In this document: positions 54,565-63,641 of the stretch, piece by piece
Layout of the letters: each line of letters opens with the position of its first letter
Position numbering within the stretch: position 1 is the stretch's first letter
Source of the DNA: an uncultured Pelagimonas sp.
GTDB taxonomy: Bacteria > Pseudomonadota > Alphaproteobacteria > Rhodobacterales > Rhodobacteraceae
Length of the DNA stretch: 64,000 bases
Direction: 5' to 3'
NCBI GenBank assembly: GCA_947499735.1
Contig: CANMPP010000003.1
Span: forward strand, 186,001 to 250,000
Translations under genes and position numbers: made by a program
The notes under the pieces: model-generated
Databases searched by the model: none
What the model was told of the DNA's origin: nothing
The model's input: only the letters and a program-made list of their open reading frames with translations

Positions 54565-57500
54565 TTACGCGACCAATGTTTCGGCCTTTTTCAAATCAAC
54601 CGATACCAGCTGGCTGACGCCTTGTTCTTGCATCGTGACACCAAACAGACGGTCCATCCGTGACATGGTGACCGCGTGGTGGGTGATGATCAGGAACCGC
54701 GTATCTGTGCGGCGACACATTTCGTCCAACATGTCGCAGAAACGCGTGACATTGGCATCATCCAAAGGCGCATCGACCTCGTCCAGAACACAGATCGGGG
54801 CTGGATTGGCCAGGAAGACCGCAAAGATCAGCGCCAACGCCGTCAGCGTCTGTTCTCCACCAGAAAGCAGCGATAGGGTCGATAGCTTTTTACCCGGCGG
54901 TTGGCACATGATTTCCAAACCGGCCTCTAATGGATCGTCGCTTTCGACCATGACCAAGTTGGCTTCGCCACCGTTGAAAAGGTGTGTGAACAGGATCTTG
55001 AAATTCTCGTTCACCTGTTCAAATGCAGTGAGCAGACGTTCACGCCCCTCGCGGTTCAGGCTGGAAATGCCAGAACGCAGGGTTTTGACCGCTTCTTCCA
55101 AATCGGTCTTTTCGGCCACCAGCGCGTCATGTTCTTCCTGAACTTCGCGCGCATCCTCTTCCGCACGTAGATTGACAGCACCCAAAGCATCACGTTGCCG
55201 TTTCAAACGGGATAGATCCGTTTCCAATTGCACAATCGAAGGAATATCCTCTGGCAGCACGGCCAACTGTTCCAGTAGGTTTTCTGGGGTTGTTTCCAAT
55301 TCTTCGGCAATTCTGGACTTTGCGACCTCGACACTGTCTTGGGCGGCTTCAGAAATTGCTTCAGCGCGGGCGCGGGCCTCGCGGGCTTCGCCTGCCAACC
55401 GTTCTGCTTCACGTTCTTCGCTGATCGTTTCGCGCAATGCGGTTTCTGCAATTGCCAATGCATCAGCGGCCGTCGCACGGCGGTCTTCTGCCTGTTCAAT
55501 CGCGGCTGCCATATCAGATCGTTTTTCGGCCAATTCTTCGGGCAGGGCCATTGCCTCGGCCAATTCGTCCTGCGCGCCATCGCGCCGTTCGGCCAATTCT
55601 TCCATCTGCTTTCCGGTACCTTCCAAACGGTGTTTCCACCCGGACAGGTCTTTGGTCACTTGCTGCATCCGCCCTTTGCGCGATTGGCCTTCGCGCCGCA
55701 GCCCGTCATGGGCCGATCGTTTGGCCATCATGGTCATACGTGATGCTTCCACGGTCAGCTTGATATCTTCTACCTCAGCCCGTGCCGCATCTAGATCGCC
55801 AAGGTCATCCAAGGCCGCTTCGGCCTCAGCCCGTTGCTTGCGCGCCAATGTGCCTTCTTCTTCATAGCGGCGTACGGACAGGGTAACGCTTTCCAGTTTG
55901 CTGGCAGCCAGATTGCGATCTGCTTCGGCCCGATTGAGCAACCGCGCGGCATCGCTCATGTTGCGATCTGCATCGCGACGGGCTTCGCGTGCGCGTTTCT
56001 CGGCCTCTGTGATGTCTTGCAGGCGGCGCGTTAGGACGTCATGCGCGTTACGCGAGCTGTCAACAACTGCGGTGGCCGTCGCCATTTCCTGTTTCAAAGC
56101 CTCTAGACGATTCATTTGCTGCAAACGCAGCGCAGCAGCAGATGGGGCATCTTCGGCCCAAGCGCGGAACCCGTCCCAACGCCACATATCGCCATCTAGA
56201 CTGACCAAACGCTGGCCCGGTTGTAACTGCTGATGCAGGCGCGGGGCATCTTCTGCCTTGATCAGGCCGATCTGTTGCAGACGACGGGACAGAACATCTG
56301 GAACAGAGACATGATCGCTGAGCGGTGTCACGCCTTGCGGCAAAGGTTGATGCTGATCATATCCGGGCAGAGCGAACCAGCCCGAGGGACCATCAGTTGC
56401 TTCAACCTCTGGTGCGCGCAGATCATCGGCCAAAGCAGCGCCGATGGCTTTTTCAAACCCTTGTTCGACCTGCAGATGATCCATGATCTGACCATCTTCG
56501 GACGTGTCGCGTTCCAACAGTTTGGCCAGCGCGGTCACTTCTGCGCGCAACGCGTTAAAGGCACCCTCGGCCTCAGAGCGTTCAGCACGCGCATCTGCTT
56601 CACGCGACTGGGTTTCTGCGCGTTCCGCTTCGGCCTCGATCAATTGATCCTCGGCCTGTTCGGCGGCCTCTTGCGCCATTTCTTGGCGCTCGGATGCCTC
56701 TTCCATTGCGTCGCCTGCCTCTTCCAGCGCGGTCTGCGCAGTGTCGACAGTGTCTTTGGCTTTGGTCAGCTCAGTTGTCACGCGTTCTTCATTGCGAAGA
56801 CAATCGGTCAAAAAACGTTCTGCTGATTGATGACGCGCAGCCAGACGCGCGACATCTTCTGTGCGTTCACTTAGATCTGCTTCGCGTTCCTGAAGGATCT
56901 CGGCGGCTTCGCGTGCGGCCTCTGCGGCCTCTTCTAGCTGGTCGTCATGGCCTTCAGCGGCCTTGGCCAATTCCCGCGCTTCCCATTCCAGCTGTTCAAT
57001 CGTTTCGCCTGCGTCGCGCGATAGGTTCGCTTCGCGCTCCATATCTTGGCCCAACTGATCGATGCGGCGCTTCAGGGTCACAATGGTCTCAGCGGCCCGT
57101 GTTTCTTCTTCGTCCAATGCGTCGCGCTGAACAGTCAAACGTTGCAAGATGGCGGCTGCGATGGCTTCTTCTTCGCGAAGAGGGGGCAGGGCCTGTTCAC
57201 CGGTTTCGCGCTTTTCCCGCGCGGCACGCACGGTGATTTCGCTTTGCCCTGCTTCTGCGAGCTTGGTGCGCAACGCCTCTTGGGCCGCTGCCAATGCCTG
57301 ATCCGCTTCGCGCCAGCGGTTATAAAGCAACATGCCTTCGAATTGACGTAGTTCTTCACCAATGGCGCGGTAGCGCGCGGCCTGTTTGGCCTGCCGGGCC
57401 AATTGCCCCAACTGCGTTGCCAACTGTTCGACCACGTCATCAACGCGCAGTAGATTGGCCTCTGTGCTCTTTAGTTTCAGCTCGGCCTCGTGACGTCGCT

Positions 57501-58023
57501 GGTAAAGACCACCGATGCCAGCGGCATCTTCCAAAACCTTGCGCCGGTTTTTGGGTTTAGCATTGATCAGCTCAGAAATCTGTCCCTGACGCACAAGGGC
57601 GGGCGAATGCGCACCGGTTGAGGCATCCGCGAACAGCATTTGCACATCACGCGCCCGGGTGTCGCCGCCATTTACCTTATAGGCCGATCCGACATCGCGC
57701 GTGATCCGGCGAACGATTTCCAACTGATCGCTGTCATTGAACCCGGCCGGGGCCAGACGTTCACCATTGTCGATCAGCAATTGGACTTCTGCATAATTGC
57801 GGGCGGGTCGGGATGAGGCACCGGCAAAGATCACGTCTTCCATGCCGCCGCCGCGCATCGCCTTGGCGCGGGTTTCGCCCATCACCCAACGCAGTGCTTC
57901 CAAAAGGTTTGATTTGCCGCAGCCATTTGGTCCAACAACACCGGTCAACCCGTCTGCGATCAACAGATCGGTCGGGTCTACAAAGCTTTTAAAGCCTGTC
58001 AGTTTGAGCCGTGAAAAGCGCAA
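54565..58023 (-). CDS. smc: chromosome segregation protein SMC (TTG start)
   Basis: ATPase of the bacterial condensin. The 1152-residue protein has Walker A GPNGCGKSNLLEALRW near the N-terminus, a long coiled coil with many Ala/Glu/Arg heptads (about 165-480 and 650-980), a hinge (about 500-640, with WFALPGYDQH), and the C-terminal head with LSLLSGGEQTLTALAL (signature) and CVLDEVDAPLDDANV (Walker B). The likely start is TTG at 58023 (LRFSRLKLTGFKSFVDP), with AGGA 8 bases upstream; an ATG nine codons earlier is the other option. mipZ lies just upstream. Confidence 0.96.
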   Translation of the reverse strand: MRFSRLKLTGFKSFVDPTDLLIADGLTGVVGPNGCGKSNLLEALRWVMGETRAKAMRGGGMEDVIFAGASSRPARNYAEVQLLIDNGERLAPAGFNDSDQLEIVRRITRDVGSAYKVNGGDTRARDVQMLFADASTGAHSPALVRQGQISELINAKPKNRRKVLEDAAGIGGLYQRRHEAELKLKSTEANLLRVDDVVEQLATQLGQLARQAKQAARYRAIGEELRQFEGMLLYNRWREADQALAAAQEALRTKLAEAGQSEITVRAAREKRETGEQALPPLREEEAIAAAILQRLTVQRDALDEEETRAAETIVTLKRRIDQLGQDMEREANLSRDAGETIEQLEWEARELAKAAEGHDDQLEEAAEAAREAAEILQEREADLSERTEDVARLAARHQSAERFLTDCLRNEERVTTELTKAKDTVDTAQTALEEAGDAMEEASERQEMAQEAAEQAEDQLIEAEAERAETQSREADARAERSEAEGAFNALRAEVTALAKLLERDTSEDGQIMDHLQVEQGFEKAIGAALADDLRAPEVEATDGPSGWFALPGYDQHQPLPQGVTPLSDHVSVPDVLSRRLQQIGLIKAEDAPRLHQQLQPGQRLVSLDGDMWRWDGFRAWAEDAPSAAALRLQQMNRLEALKQEMATATAVVDSSRNAHDVLTRRLQDITEAEKRAREARRDADRNMSDAARLLNRAEADRNLAASKLESVTLSVRRYEEEGTLARKQRAEAEAALDDLGDLDAARAEVEDIKLTVEASRMTMMAKRSAHDGLRREGQSRKGRMQQVTKDLSGWKHRLEGTGKQMEELAERRDGAQDELAEAMALPEELAEKRSDMAAAIEQAEDRRATAADALAIAETALRETISEEREAERLAGEAREARARAEAISEAAQDSVEVAKSRIAEELETTPENLLEQLAVLPEDIPSIVQLETDLSRLKRQRDALGAVNLRAEEDAREVQEEHDALVAEKTDLEEAVKTLRSGISSLNREGRERLLTAFEQVNENFKILFTHLFNGGEANLVMVESDDPLEAGLEIMCQPPGKKLSTLSLLSGGEQTLTALALIFAVFLANPAPICVLDEVDAPLDDANVTRFCDMLDEMCRRTDTRFLIITHHAVTMSRMDRLFGVTMQEQGVSQLVSVDLKKAETLVA

Positions 58024-58143
58024 ATGGCATATCCTGATTCCGTTATTCACATGATAGTGAAATCACATCGACCAGAGTCAACGGGTATTATCCAGATATG
58101 GAAGATCCGACCGGGTTATCCCCAATATATTGCGGTTTTTCCT

Positions 58144-58962
58144 TTAAAAGTTAACGGTCACGCCTGGCAATTGCAGCGCTTTCATAAGCTCACGGACTTC
58201 TTGGCGGGCTGCGATATTGGAAATGCTCAACTGTCGACCACCAACATCACGCAAATCTAACAGTGTCAAACCGCGGGGGAAGAGTTCGCGAAAGACAACG
58301 CGTTCGGAAAAACCCGGTGCGACACGAAAGCCAATGCGCTTTGCCAGATTTTCGACAGCCGTCTGCATCTTGGCCTTGTTGATCATGGCCTGACTGCCCA
58401 AACGGTTGCGCAGAACGATCCAATCCATTGGATCCTGTCCCTGCTTGGCGCGCAGCTGGCGTGCGGACCACACCATTTCTGAATAGACTGAAGGGCCAAG
58501 GACCTTTGATCCTTCATCAGCAACACGCGCCAACATGTCAAAATCAACAAAGCTGTCATTTAGCGGTGTGATCAACGTATCCGCCTGCGCATGTGCAAGC
58601 TGGGAAAGACGTGTATGCGAACCGGGGCAATCGATCAGGACAAAATCATAGCTGTCTTTCACACTGTCCAATGCAGCCATCAAACGACGGTCATTGATGT
58701 GTTCGCCGGGGGCTAGGCTGGCCTGATCAATCTCAGGCAGGGGAACAAAAACGGGCATGGCCAATGTGAGATTGTTCTTGTCGGCAAAGACCCGACGGTT
58801 CTCAATAAAACGGCCCAAACTTTGCTGACGTAGATCGAGATCCAGCAGTGCAACCTTAAATCCCATCCGGGCAACGGCTGTGGAGACATGCATGGAGACG
58901 GTAGATTTTCCCGCCCCGCCTTTTTCATTTCCGACCACGATCACATGTGCCGTTTTCGTCAT
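58144..58962 (-). CDS. mipZ: division-plane positioning ATPase MipZ
   Basis: A 272-residue ParA/MinD-family ATPase that forms a gradient from the poles and blocks FtsZ away from midcell in Alphaproteobacteria. The deviant Walker A is GNEKGGAGKSTVSMHV (about 12-27), followed by ALLDLDLRQQSLGRFIENR and the DFVLIDCPGSHTRLSQLAH switch II region. The C-terminus has LRDVGGRQLSISNIAAR. It lies upstream of smc on the same strand, 120 bases apart. It is preceded by the atp operon terminator. Confidence 0.95.
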   Translation of the reverse strand: MTKTAHVIVVGNEKGGAGKSTVSMHVSTAVARMGFKVALLDLDLRQQSLGRFIENRRVFADKNNLTLAMPVFVPLPEIDQASLAPGEHINDRRLMAALDSVKDSYDFVLIDCPGSHTRLSQLAHAQADTLITPLNDSFVDFDMLARVADEGSKVLGPSVYSEMVWSARQLRAKQGQDPMDWIVLRNRLGSQAMINKAKMQTAVENLAKRIGFRVAPGFSERVVFRELFPRGLTLLDLRDVGGRQLSISNIAARQEVRELMKALQLPGVTVNF

Positions 58963-59045
58963 TCTTACCCTCTCTGCGTGTTGCCGGATCTGCGCCCGGT
59001 TTCACTTCCGCGAATTATTTGACTTTGTTCTATATGCGGAAAACA

Positions 59046-59083
59046 AAAAGACCCAGCCCATCAATTTCTGGGCCGGGTCTTTT
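59046..59083 (-). terminator. terminator of the F0 ATP synthase operon
   Basis: An 11-base stem GACCCAGCCCA / TGGGCCGGGTC (one G-T type mismatch) with an 8-base loop and T runs, directly after atpF on the minus strand. Confidence 0.88.
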
Positions 59084-59101
59084 ATCAATGATGTGGCGAG
59101 A

Positions 59102-59665
59102 TTAGTGCAGTTTTGTGCCAACTTCAGCGATTGCGTCATCAATCAGTTTGTTCGCATCTTTTGCTGTCAACTGAGCAGCAACGACTTCTTGCGCCGCTGC
59201 GACTGCAACTGTGGCAGCCTGATCACGAACCTGCTTAACTGCGGATGCTTCTGCAGATGCGATCTGATCTTCCGCGGCAGCCAAACGGCGTGCAATTGCG
59301 TCTTTCAGATCATCCTTAGCAGCGTTTGCTGCGTTGGTTGCATCTTCTTTCGCGTTTTCCACAATGCGGGCCGCCTGTGCCGTGACTTCTTCTGACTTTT
59401 TCTCAAAGCTGGCCAAAAGAGACTGAGCTTCCTCACGCAAGGTGCGGGCTTCATCCAATTCGGATTTGATGTCGTCTGCACGCTTGTCCAAAAGACCGGA
59501 AATCATAGCCGGAACTTTGAAATAGATCAGGATGCCGACAAATACCAAAAAGGCGATCAAGACGACAAAGTCTGTATTGCCTAGTGAGAAGAACGGGCCG
59601 CTTGCTGCAAATGCAGGCGAGGCAAGAACCGCTGCCAGGCCAGTGAGAGAGAACGTATTGCGCAT
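59102..59665 (-). CDS. atpF: F0F1 ATP synthase subunit b
   Basis: A 187-residue peripheral-stalk subunit. The N-terminal part has a signal-like stretch ([18 protein letters not shown]) and one membrane helix ([20 protein letters not shown], about 32-51), then a long charged helix with [20 protein letters not shown]. The unusual leading segment is normal for Rhodobacterales. It is the last gene of the atpI-B-E-X-F cluster, 5 bases after the b' gene. F1 genes are not in this window. Confidence 0.92.
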   Translation of the reverse strand: MRNTFSLTGLAAVLASPAFAASGPFFSLGNTDFVVLIAFLVFVGILIYFKVPAMISGLLDKRADDIKSELDEARTLREEAQSLLASFEKKSEEVTAQAARIVENAKEDATNAANAAKDDLKDAIARRLAAAEDQIASAEASAVKQVRDQAATVAVAAAQEVVAAQLTAKDANKLIDDAIAEVGTKLH

Positions 59666-59670
59666 ATCGT

Positions 59671-60216
59671 TTACCCTTTTACCTGGTTTGAAACGGCGGC
59701 TGCGATGGCTGCGTCGTCAACAGTGCCGCCAAGAGCGGTCACAATTGCGGATGCAGTATCTTTGGCCACAACTTCGACGTTTTCCAAGGCACTTGCACGA
59801 ATTTCGCTGATCGCTTTTTCAGACTCTGCGGTCTTAGCAGCGATATCTTCATCGGCTTTTGCAGTGGCTGCAGCCAATTCGGTCGCGATTTCGTCACGTG
59901 TTTTTTGTGCGATTGCCTGAGCTTCTGTGCGGGCATCCGCCAGAGCTTTTTCATATGCGGCTTCCGCATCTGCTGCGCGACGTTTTAGTTCGTCGGCGGC
60001 AGAAATATCATTCGTGATCGTTCCCTGGCGCTCGGCCAGCACAGAGGCAATCCGAGGCAGCGCAATGCGAGACAGAATGAAAAAGATCGCCACAAGAGTT
60101 AGTATCAACCAGAAAACCTGATTGCCAAACCAGTCAGCACACAGCTGAGGCATGCCGTCAGCAGAACCGCTGACGTCAACGCAAGCAAGAAGGCTTTCGT
60201 TGTGTGTATCTGCCAT
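59671..60216 (-). CDS. atpX: F0F1 ATP synthase subunit b'
   Basis: A 181-residue second stalk subunit, found in Alphaproteobacteria and photosynthetic bacteria. A short exposed N-terminus with [18 protein letters not shown] leads to one membrane helix (about 30-52), then a long amphipathic helix rich in Ala/Glu ([20 protein letters not shown]). It pairs with the b subunit encoded downstream. It starts 87 bases after atpE. Confidence 0.9.
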   Translation of the reverse strand: MADTHNESLLACVDVSGSADGMPQLCADWFGNQVFWLILTLVAIFFILSRIALPRIASVLAERQGTITNDISAADELKRRAADAEAAYEKALADARTEAQAIAQKTRDEIATELAAATAKADEDIAAKTAESEKAISEIRASALENVEVVAKDTASAIVTALGGTVDDAAIAAAVSNQVKG

Positions 60217-60302
60217 AGTTTCCTCCGTCGGAACGTTGTCATTACATCGGGCGAGGGGCGTTAGCCGCCCCGCCCGCGCGTAAGGATTTTATGTTCCGCG
60301 GC

Positions 60303-60515
60303 TTATTGCATCAGAGCAACGAGGAATGCGAAGATTCCCAGCGCTTCTGCGAACGCGATGCCGATGAAGAAGTTTGTAACCTGAGACGCTGCTGCGGATG
60401 GGTTACGCAATGCGCCGGACAGGAAGTTCGCCGCAACGTTGCCCACGCCTAGAGCTGCTAGACCACAACCGATTGCCGCCAGACCTGCGCCGATGCTGCT
60501 GATATCGCCTTCCAT
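60303..60515 (-). CDS. atpE: F0F1 ATP synthase subunit c
   Basis: The 70-residue proteolipid forming the rotor ring. Two helices: [20 protein letters not shown] (about 9-28) and [20 protein letters not shown] (about 48-67), with the proton-binding Glu in FAEALG. The polar loop is [10 protein letters not shown]. It lacks the extra N-terminal extension of some species. GGAGAT precedes the ATG. Very high expression is likely. Confidence 0.97.
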   Translation of the reverse strand: MEGDISSIGAGLAAIGCGLAALGVGNVAANFLSGALRNPSAAASQVTNFFIGIAFAEALGIFAFLVALMQ

Positions 60516-60578
60516 GATGTATCTCCTTACGATTGGAAGTTGGAATTCTTGATGAAGAGGTTCAGACCGTGACCCGTT

Positions 60579-61364
60579 TTAGTGTGATGGGTGCATTGCG
60601 TCTTTCAGATAGACGCAGGTCAGAATTGTGAAAACATACGCTTGGACGACAGCCACGAGGACTTCTAGGCCGTACAGCGCTGTGATGCCGAGGATTGCAA
60701 CCGGGCTGATCAGCGTGATGGATGCAAATGCGGCGAAAACTTTGATAACCGCGTGGCCCGCTAGAATGTTGCCGCCCAAACGGATGGAGTGGCTGACCGG
60801 ACGGATGAAGTAAGAAATGACTTCAACGGCCGCCAGAACAGGGCGCAACGGTAGCGGTGCGGAGCTGACCCAGAACAGGCCAAGGAATTTGGTGCCGTGC
60901 TTGACGAAACCAACCACTGTGATCGTGATGAACACGGCCAGGGCCAGTGTTACGGTCACAGCAAAATGCGATGTAGACGTGTAGGACAGGGGCAGAAGGC
61001 CCAGCAAGTTCGCCGTTACGATGAACAGGAACAATGTCATAATGTATGGCAGGAAAGGCAGTGCTTCTTTACCTGCAACATCTGAGATCATTTTGTGCAG
61101 GAAACCATAAAGCAGTTCGCCAATGGATTGCGCACGACCTGGGATCACAGCGCGTTTGGAAGATCCCAAAACCATGACGCAGAAAATTACGGCAACGGCA
61201 AGAAGCATCCAGAAGGCTGCGTTGGTGAAGGTAAACAGGCCAACAGGACCATCATGGAACATAGGTTTCACGATGAATTGGTCAAACGGGTGGAAAACAA
61301 GGCCTTCGCCATGTTCCGCCGCTGCGTGACCTGCATCCTTGCCGTGTTGTGCTTCACCCGCCAT
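60579..61364 (-). CDS. atpB: F0F1 ATP synthase subunit a
   Basis: The 261-residue membrane subunit forming the proton path with the c ring. It has the essential Arg-bearing helix [20 protein letters not shown] (Arg in SIRLGGN) and five or more helices, e.g. [57 protein letters not shown]. The ATG at 61364 ([10 protein letters not shown]) follows GAAGGGG; the frame upstream overlaps atpI and is not used. The last bases of atpI overlap its start region by about 11 bases. Confidence 0.96.
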   Translation of the reverse strand: MAGEAQHGKDAGHAAAEHGEGLVFHPFDQFIVKPMFHDGPVGLFTFTNAAFWMLLAVAVIFCVMVLGSSKRAVIPGRAQSIGELLYGFLHKMISDVAGKEALPFLPYIMTLFLFIVTANLLGLLPLSYTSTSHFAVTVTLALAVFITITVVGFVKHGTKFLGLFWVSSAPLPLRPVLAAVEVISYFIRPVSHSIRLGGNILAGHAVIKVFAAFASITLISPVAILGITALYGLEVLVAVVQAYVFTILTCVYLKDAMHPSH

Positions 61365-61725
61365 TGCGATCCCCTTCTTCGTCCGTCCCGGTATCCCGGT
61401 TTGTCTCATCTGCCCCGTCATTTAGGGCTTGTTCCGCCTGAAGCTCTGCTGCGGTGGTCATCATGACCCGGAAACCAGCAACAAGGCCCAGCATTGTAAA
61501 CACGATCATCAACCACGGATCTGTGCCTAACAGCTCATCTAACCCGTAGCCAATCGCAAAGCCGATACCAAGACCGACCATCAATTCAATCACCATTCGC
61601 CATGCAATAGATGCCTGAGAATAGTGTTCTTCGACATGGGGCTCTTCTGCCGCTTGTTCCGCCTTGAATGCAGCCAGCTTCTTATCCAATTCGGCAAGTC
61701 GCTGTTTGTTGTCAGGCTCTGACAC
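61354..61725 (-). CDS. atpI: AtpZ/AtpI ATP synthase accessory protein (GTG start)
   Basis: A 123-residue protein with two membrane helices ([20 protein letters not shown] and [20 protein letters not shown]) joined by DELLGTDP, the AtpZ/AtpI pattern. It aids c-ring assembly or Mg2+/Ca2+ transport. The N-terminus is a charged helix ([19 protein letters not shown]). The start is GTG at 61725; an in-frame ATG is not available. It heads the F0 operon, whose promoter would lie in 61726-61990. The C-terminus overlaps atpB by 11 bases. Confidence 0.88.
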   Translation of the reverse strand: MSEPDNKQRLAELDKKLAAFKAEQAAEEPHVEEHYSQASIAWRMVIELMVGLGIGFAIGYGLDELLGTDPWLMIVFTMLGLVAGFRVMMTTAAELQAEQALNDGADETNRDTGTDEEGDRNGG

Positions 61726-61990
61726 GTGCAGATGTGCTCCATGTAATCTCTTAACGATGTGCTAGTCATTGCAGAGGTCAGAGTCAATAAGTTGTCTGTT
61801 GAATTTATTTGGATTTAAGGCATTGAAATTGAATGATAAAAAATATTGAAGGCGTTTGGGATTTTGTGGTTCCGGGGGCTCAGGCGGCAAATTGGGCACA
61901 ATCTGCATATTCAACGATTTCGTTAAATATTGCCCGGGCGTGTCGCAACCGCCACTTGCGGGCATGCTAATTGGGTGCGTATGAAAGCAC

Positions 61991-62341
61991 ATGACCTTTT
62001 CGCTCGACACTGTGTTTTCCGCACTATCAGACCCAACGCGCCGCGCGATCCTATCGATGCTGTTGGAAGATGATATGGCCGTAACGGATGTCGCTGAACC
62101 GTTTGATATGTCATTGGCTGCTATTTCCAAACATTTGGCCATTCTCGCCACAGCCGGTCTAATCACGCAAGAAAAGCGCGGGCGGGTTAAATGGTGCAAG
62201 TTAGAGCCGGATGCGATGCGGGATGCCAGTATTTGGATGCAAGGCTTTGGTCAATTCGAACCTGTCAATCTGGATGCGTTTGAAAAGTTTCTGGAAACAG
62301 AACTGTCACATGAAGGCGGCGAACCTCCCGCTGGAGACTAG
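61991..62341 (+). CDS. ArsR-family transcriptional regulator
   Basis: A 116-residue winged-helix repressor: MTFSLDTVFSALSDPTRRAI, AVTDVAEPFDMSLAAISKHL (recognition helix) and LAILATAGLITQEKRGRVKW (wing). No metal-binding Cys pair typical of ArsR/SmtB is seen, so it belongs to the general HTH_20 type that usually controls an SRPBCC or transporter gene; no such target lies directly next to it. It converges with the LysR-type gene, 7 bases apart, and is divergent from the atp operon. Confidence 0.88.
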   Translation: MTFSLDTVFSALSDPTRRAILSMLLEDDMAVTDVAEPFDMSLAAISKHLAILATAGLITQEKRGRVKWCKLEPDAMRDASIWMQGFGQFEPVNLDAFEKFLETELSHEGGEPPAGD

Positions 62342-62348
62342 CCAAGCG

Positions 62349-63266
62349 CTATTCGGCATCCTCAGTCTTAATTTCTTGCTGGATGACGTTTTTGACATGA
62401 TCCAGAAACGCCTGCACTTTTGCGGTGCGGTGCAGATCTACATGCGTAACCAGCCATAAGGGCGAGGCCCATTCCTTTTGCATTGGTAAGATGCGCTGAA
62501 TTTTTTGGTATTTTTTGCAGTCTCGCAGATTCAAAAAGCCAATGCCCGCGCCAGACAGGACCGCTTGTTCCAAAAGCTGCAGATTTGTGGATCTGAAGAC
62601 AATTTGTTCTGTGGCCACATGCGCACGTAGCCAGCGGTTAAAGGGGGCTTTGTAATCTGCATTATCATGGGCAACAAACCGATGTCGGCTGAGGTCGCTT
62701 ATGTCTCTGGGCGTACCATGTTGATCAATATAGCTGTCGCTGGCGAACAGGGCCATTTGCTGGGAATAGATGCGTTGAGCGATATTGTCGGGTTCGTTTG
62801 GCATTGGCCCTGCACGCAAGGCCACATGTGCTTCGCCATATTCCAACCGAAATGGACGTTCGTCTGTGTGGTAGCGGACGCAGATATTGGGGTGGATGGA
62901 TTGAAAGCTGACCACTGCTTCTAATAACAATGTCGCGTTTTCAACCAAAGATGTGACGATCAAGTCGCCTGATATGTCTGATGCATGCCCGCGAATGCGG
63001 CCCGACAATTGCTGGAACTGCTCCGCCGTTGCCTGTGCGACGCGCAACAGGTCGCTGCCTGCCTCAGTCGCTGAATAGCCGCGCGGGTGGCGTTGGAACA
63101 GTTTGACATTCAGGCGCGCCTCTAGGGAATCTATATGGCGTATGACCGTTGCATGGTGGATGCCCAACGCATCCGCCGCACCGCTGACTGTTCCTAACTT
63201 TGCGACCTGATAGGCTGTTTTTACTTCGTCCCAATTTTTCACAACTATATCGCGTTCATTGTTCAA
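62349..63266 (-). CDS. LysR-family transcriptional regulator
   Basis: A 305-residue regulator: N-terminal HTH (WDEVKTAYQVAKLGTVSGAA, LGIHHATVIRHIDSLEARLN) and the substrate-binding domain (about 95-300). The SGDLIVTSLVENATLLLEAV segment starts the sensor part, and the hinge region is typical. It is unusual that the winged helix starts a little late (after about 10 residues MNNERDIVVKN). A 12-bp palindrome lies 78 bases upstream. No divergent target gene is present between it and ffh. Confidence 0.88.
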   Translation of the reverse strand: MNNERDIVVKNWDEVKTAYQVAKLGTVSGAADALGIHHATVIRHIDSLEARLNVKLFQRHPRGYSATEAGSDLLRVAQATAEQFQQLSGRIRGHASDISGDLIVTSLVENATLLLEAVVSFQSIHPNICVRYHTDERPFRLEYGEAHVALRAGPMPNEPDNIAQRIYSQQMALFASDSYIDQHGTPRDISDLSRHRFVAHDNADYKAPFNRWLRAHVATEQIVFRSTNLQLLEQAVLSGAGIGFLNLRDCKKYQKIQRILPMQKEWASPLWLVTHVDLHRTAKVQAFLDHVKNVIQQEIKTEDAE

Positions 63267-63641
63267 TCAAAAAATCTAACTTGCCGACAGCATCAGGCTG
63301 GCTGGTAACTTTGCGACTGGGTTCCTGCGGCGTCAATATCTTGTATGGTACCATAGGTATGCAGGTTTTTCGATGTGTATTTTGACGGTTTGGTCTTTAG
63401 GCCCCGTTTCTGTGCTGGACTTGACTCTGGGCGTGCTTCGAATTATCCGACATCCAACTTCCGGGAGATCTGAGTCTTCCGGTCCTATGGCTTTTGCCGG
63501 GATCGACCTCCGTCAGCGCGTTGCGCCCACGGGGGCTTTTGCGCATTGGCCGATTTCTTTGGGTTCGCTTAGGTGGACCGCCCCGTCACCGGCCCCATAT
63601 ATAGGGTCATATCTTGATCACTGGCAAAGGAGGCCGCCCAG
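63267..63641. other. 375-base gap before ffh, no gene seen
   Basis: Contains the perfect 12-bp palindrome TATGGTACCATA (63344-63355). I looked for the SRP RNA core (GGTCAGG...GGAAGGAAGCAGCC) on both strands and did not find it. An open frame starting at 63373 has no protein-like features and runs into ffh. The region probably holds the LysR and ffh promoters. Confidence 0.6.

Noticed and set aside
54341-55867. Long forward-strand frames over the 3' part of smc
   Set aside because: Serine/arginine-rich shadow of the coiled-coil coding strand; the smc frame with full motifs explains the region.
63267-63641. Possible SRP RNA gene next to ffh
   Set aside because: The conserved core sequence of SRP RNA was not found on either strand.
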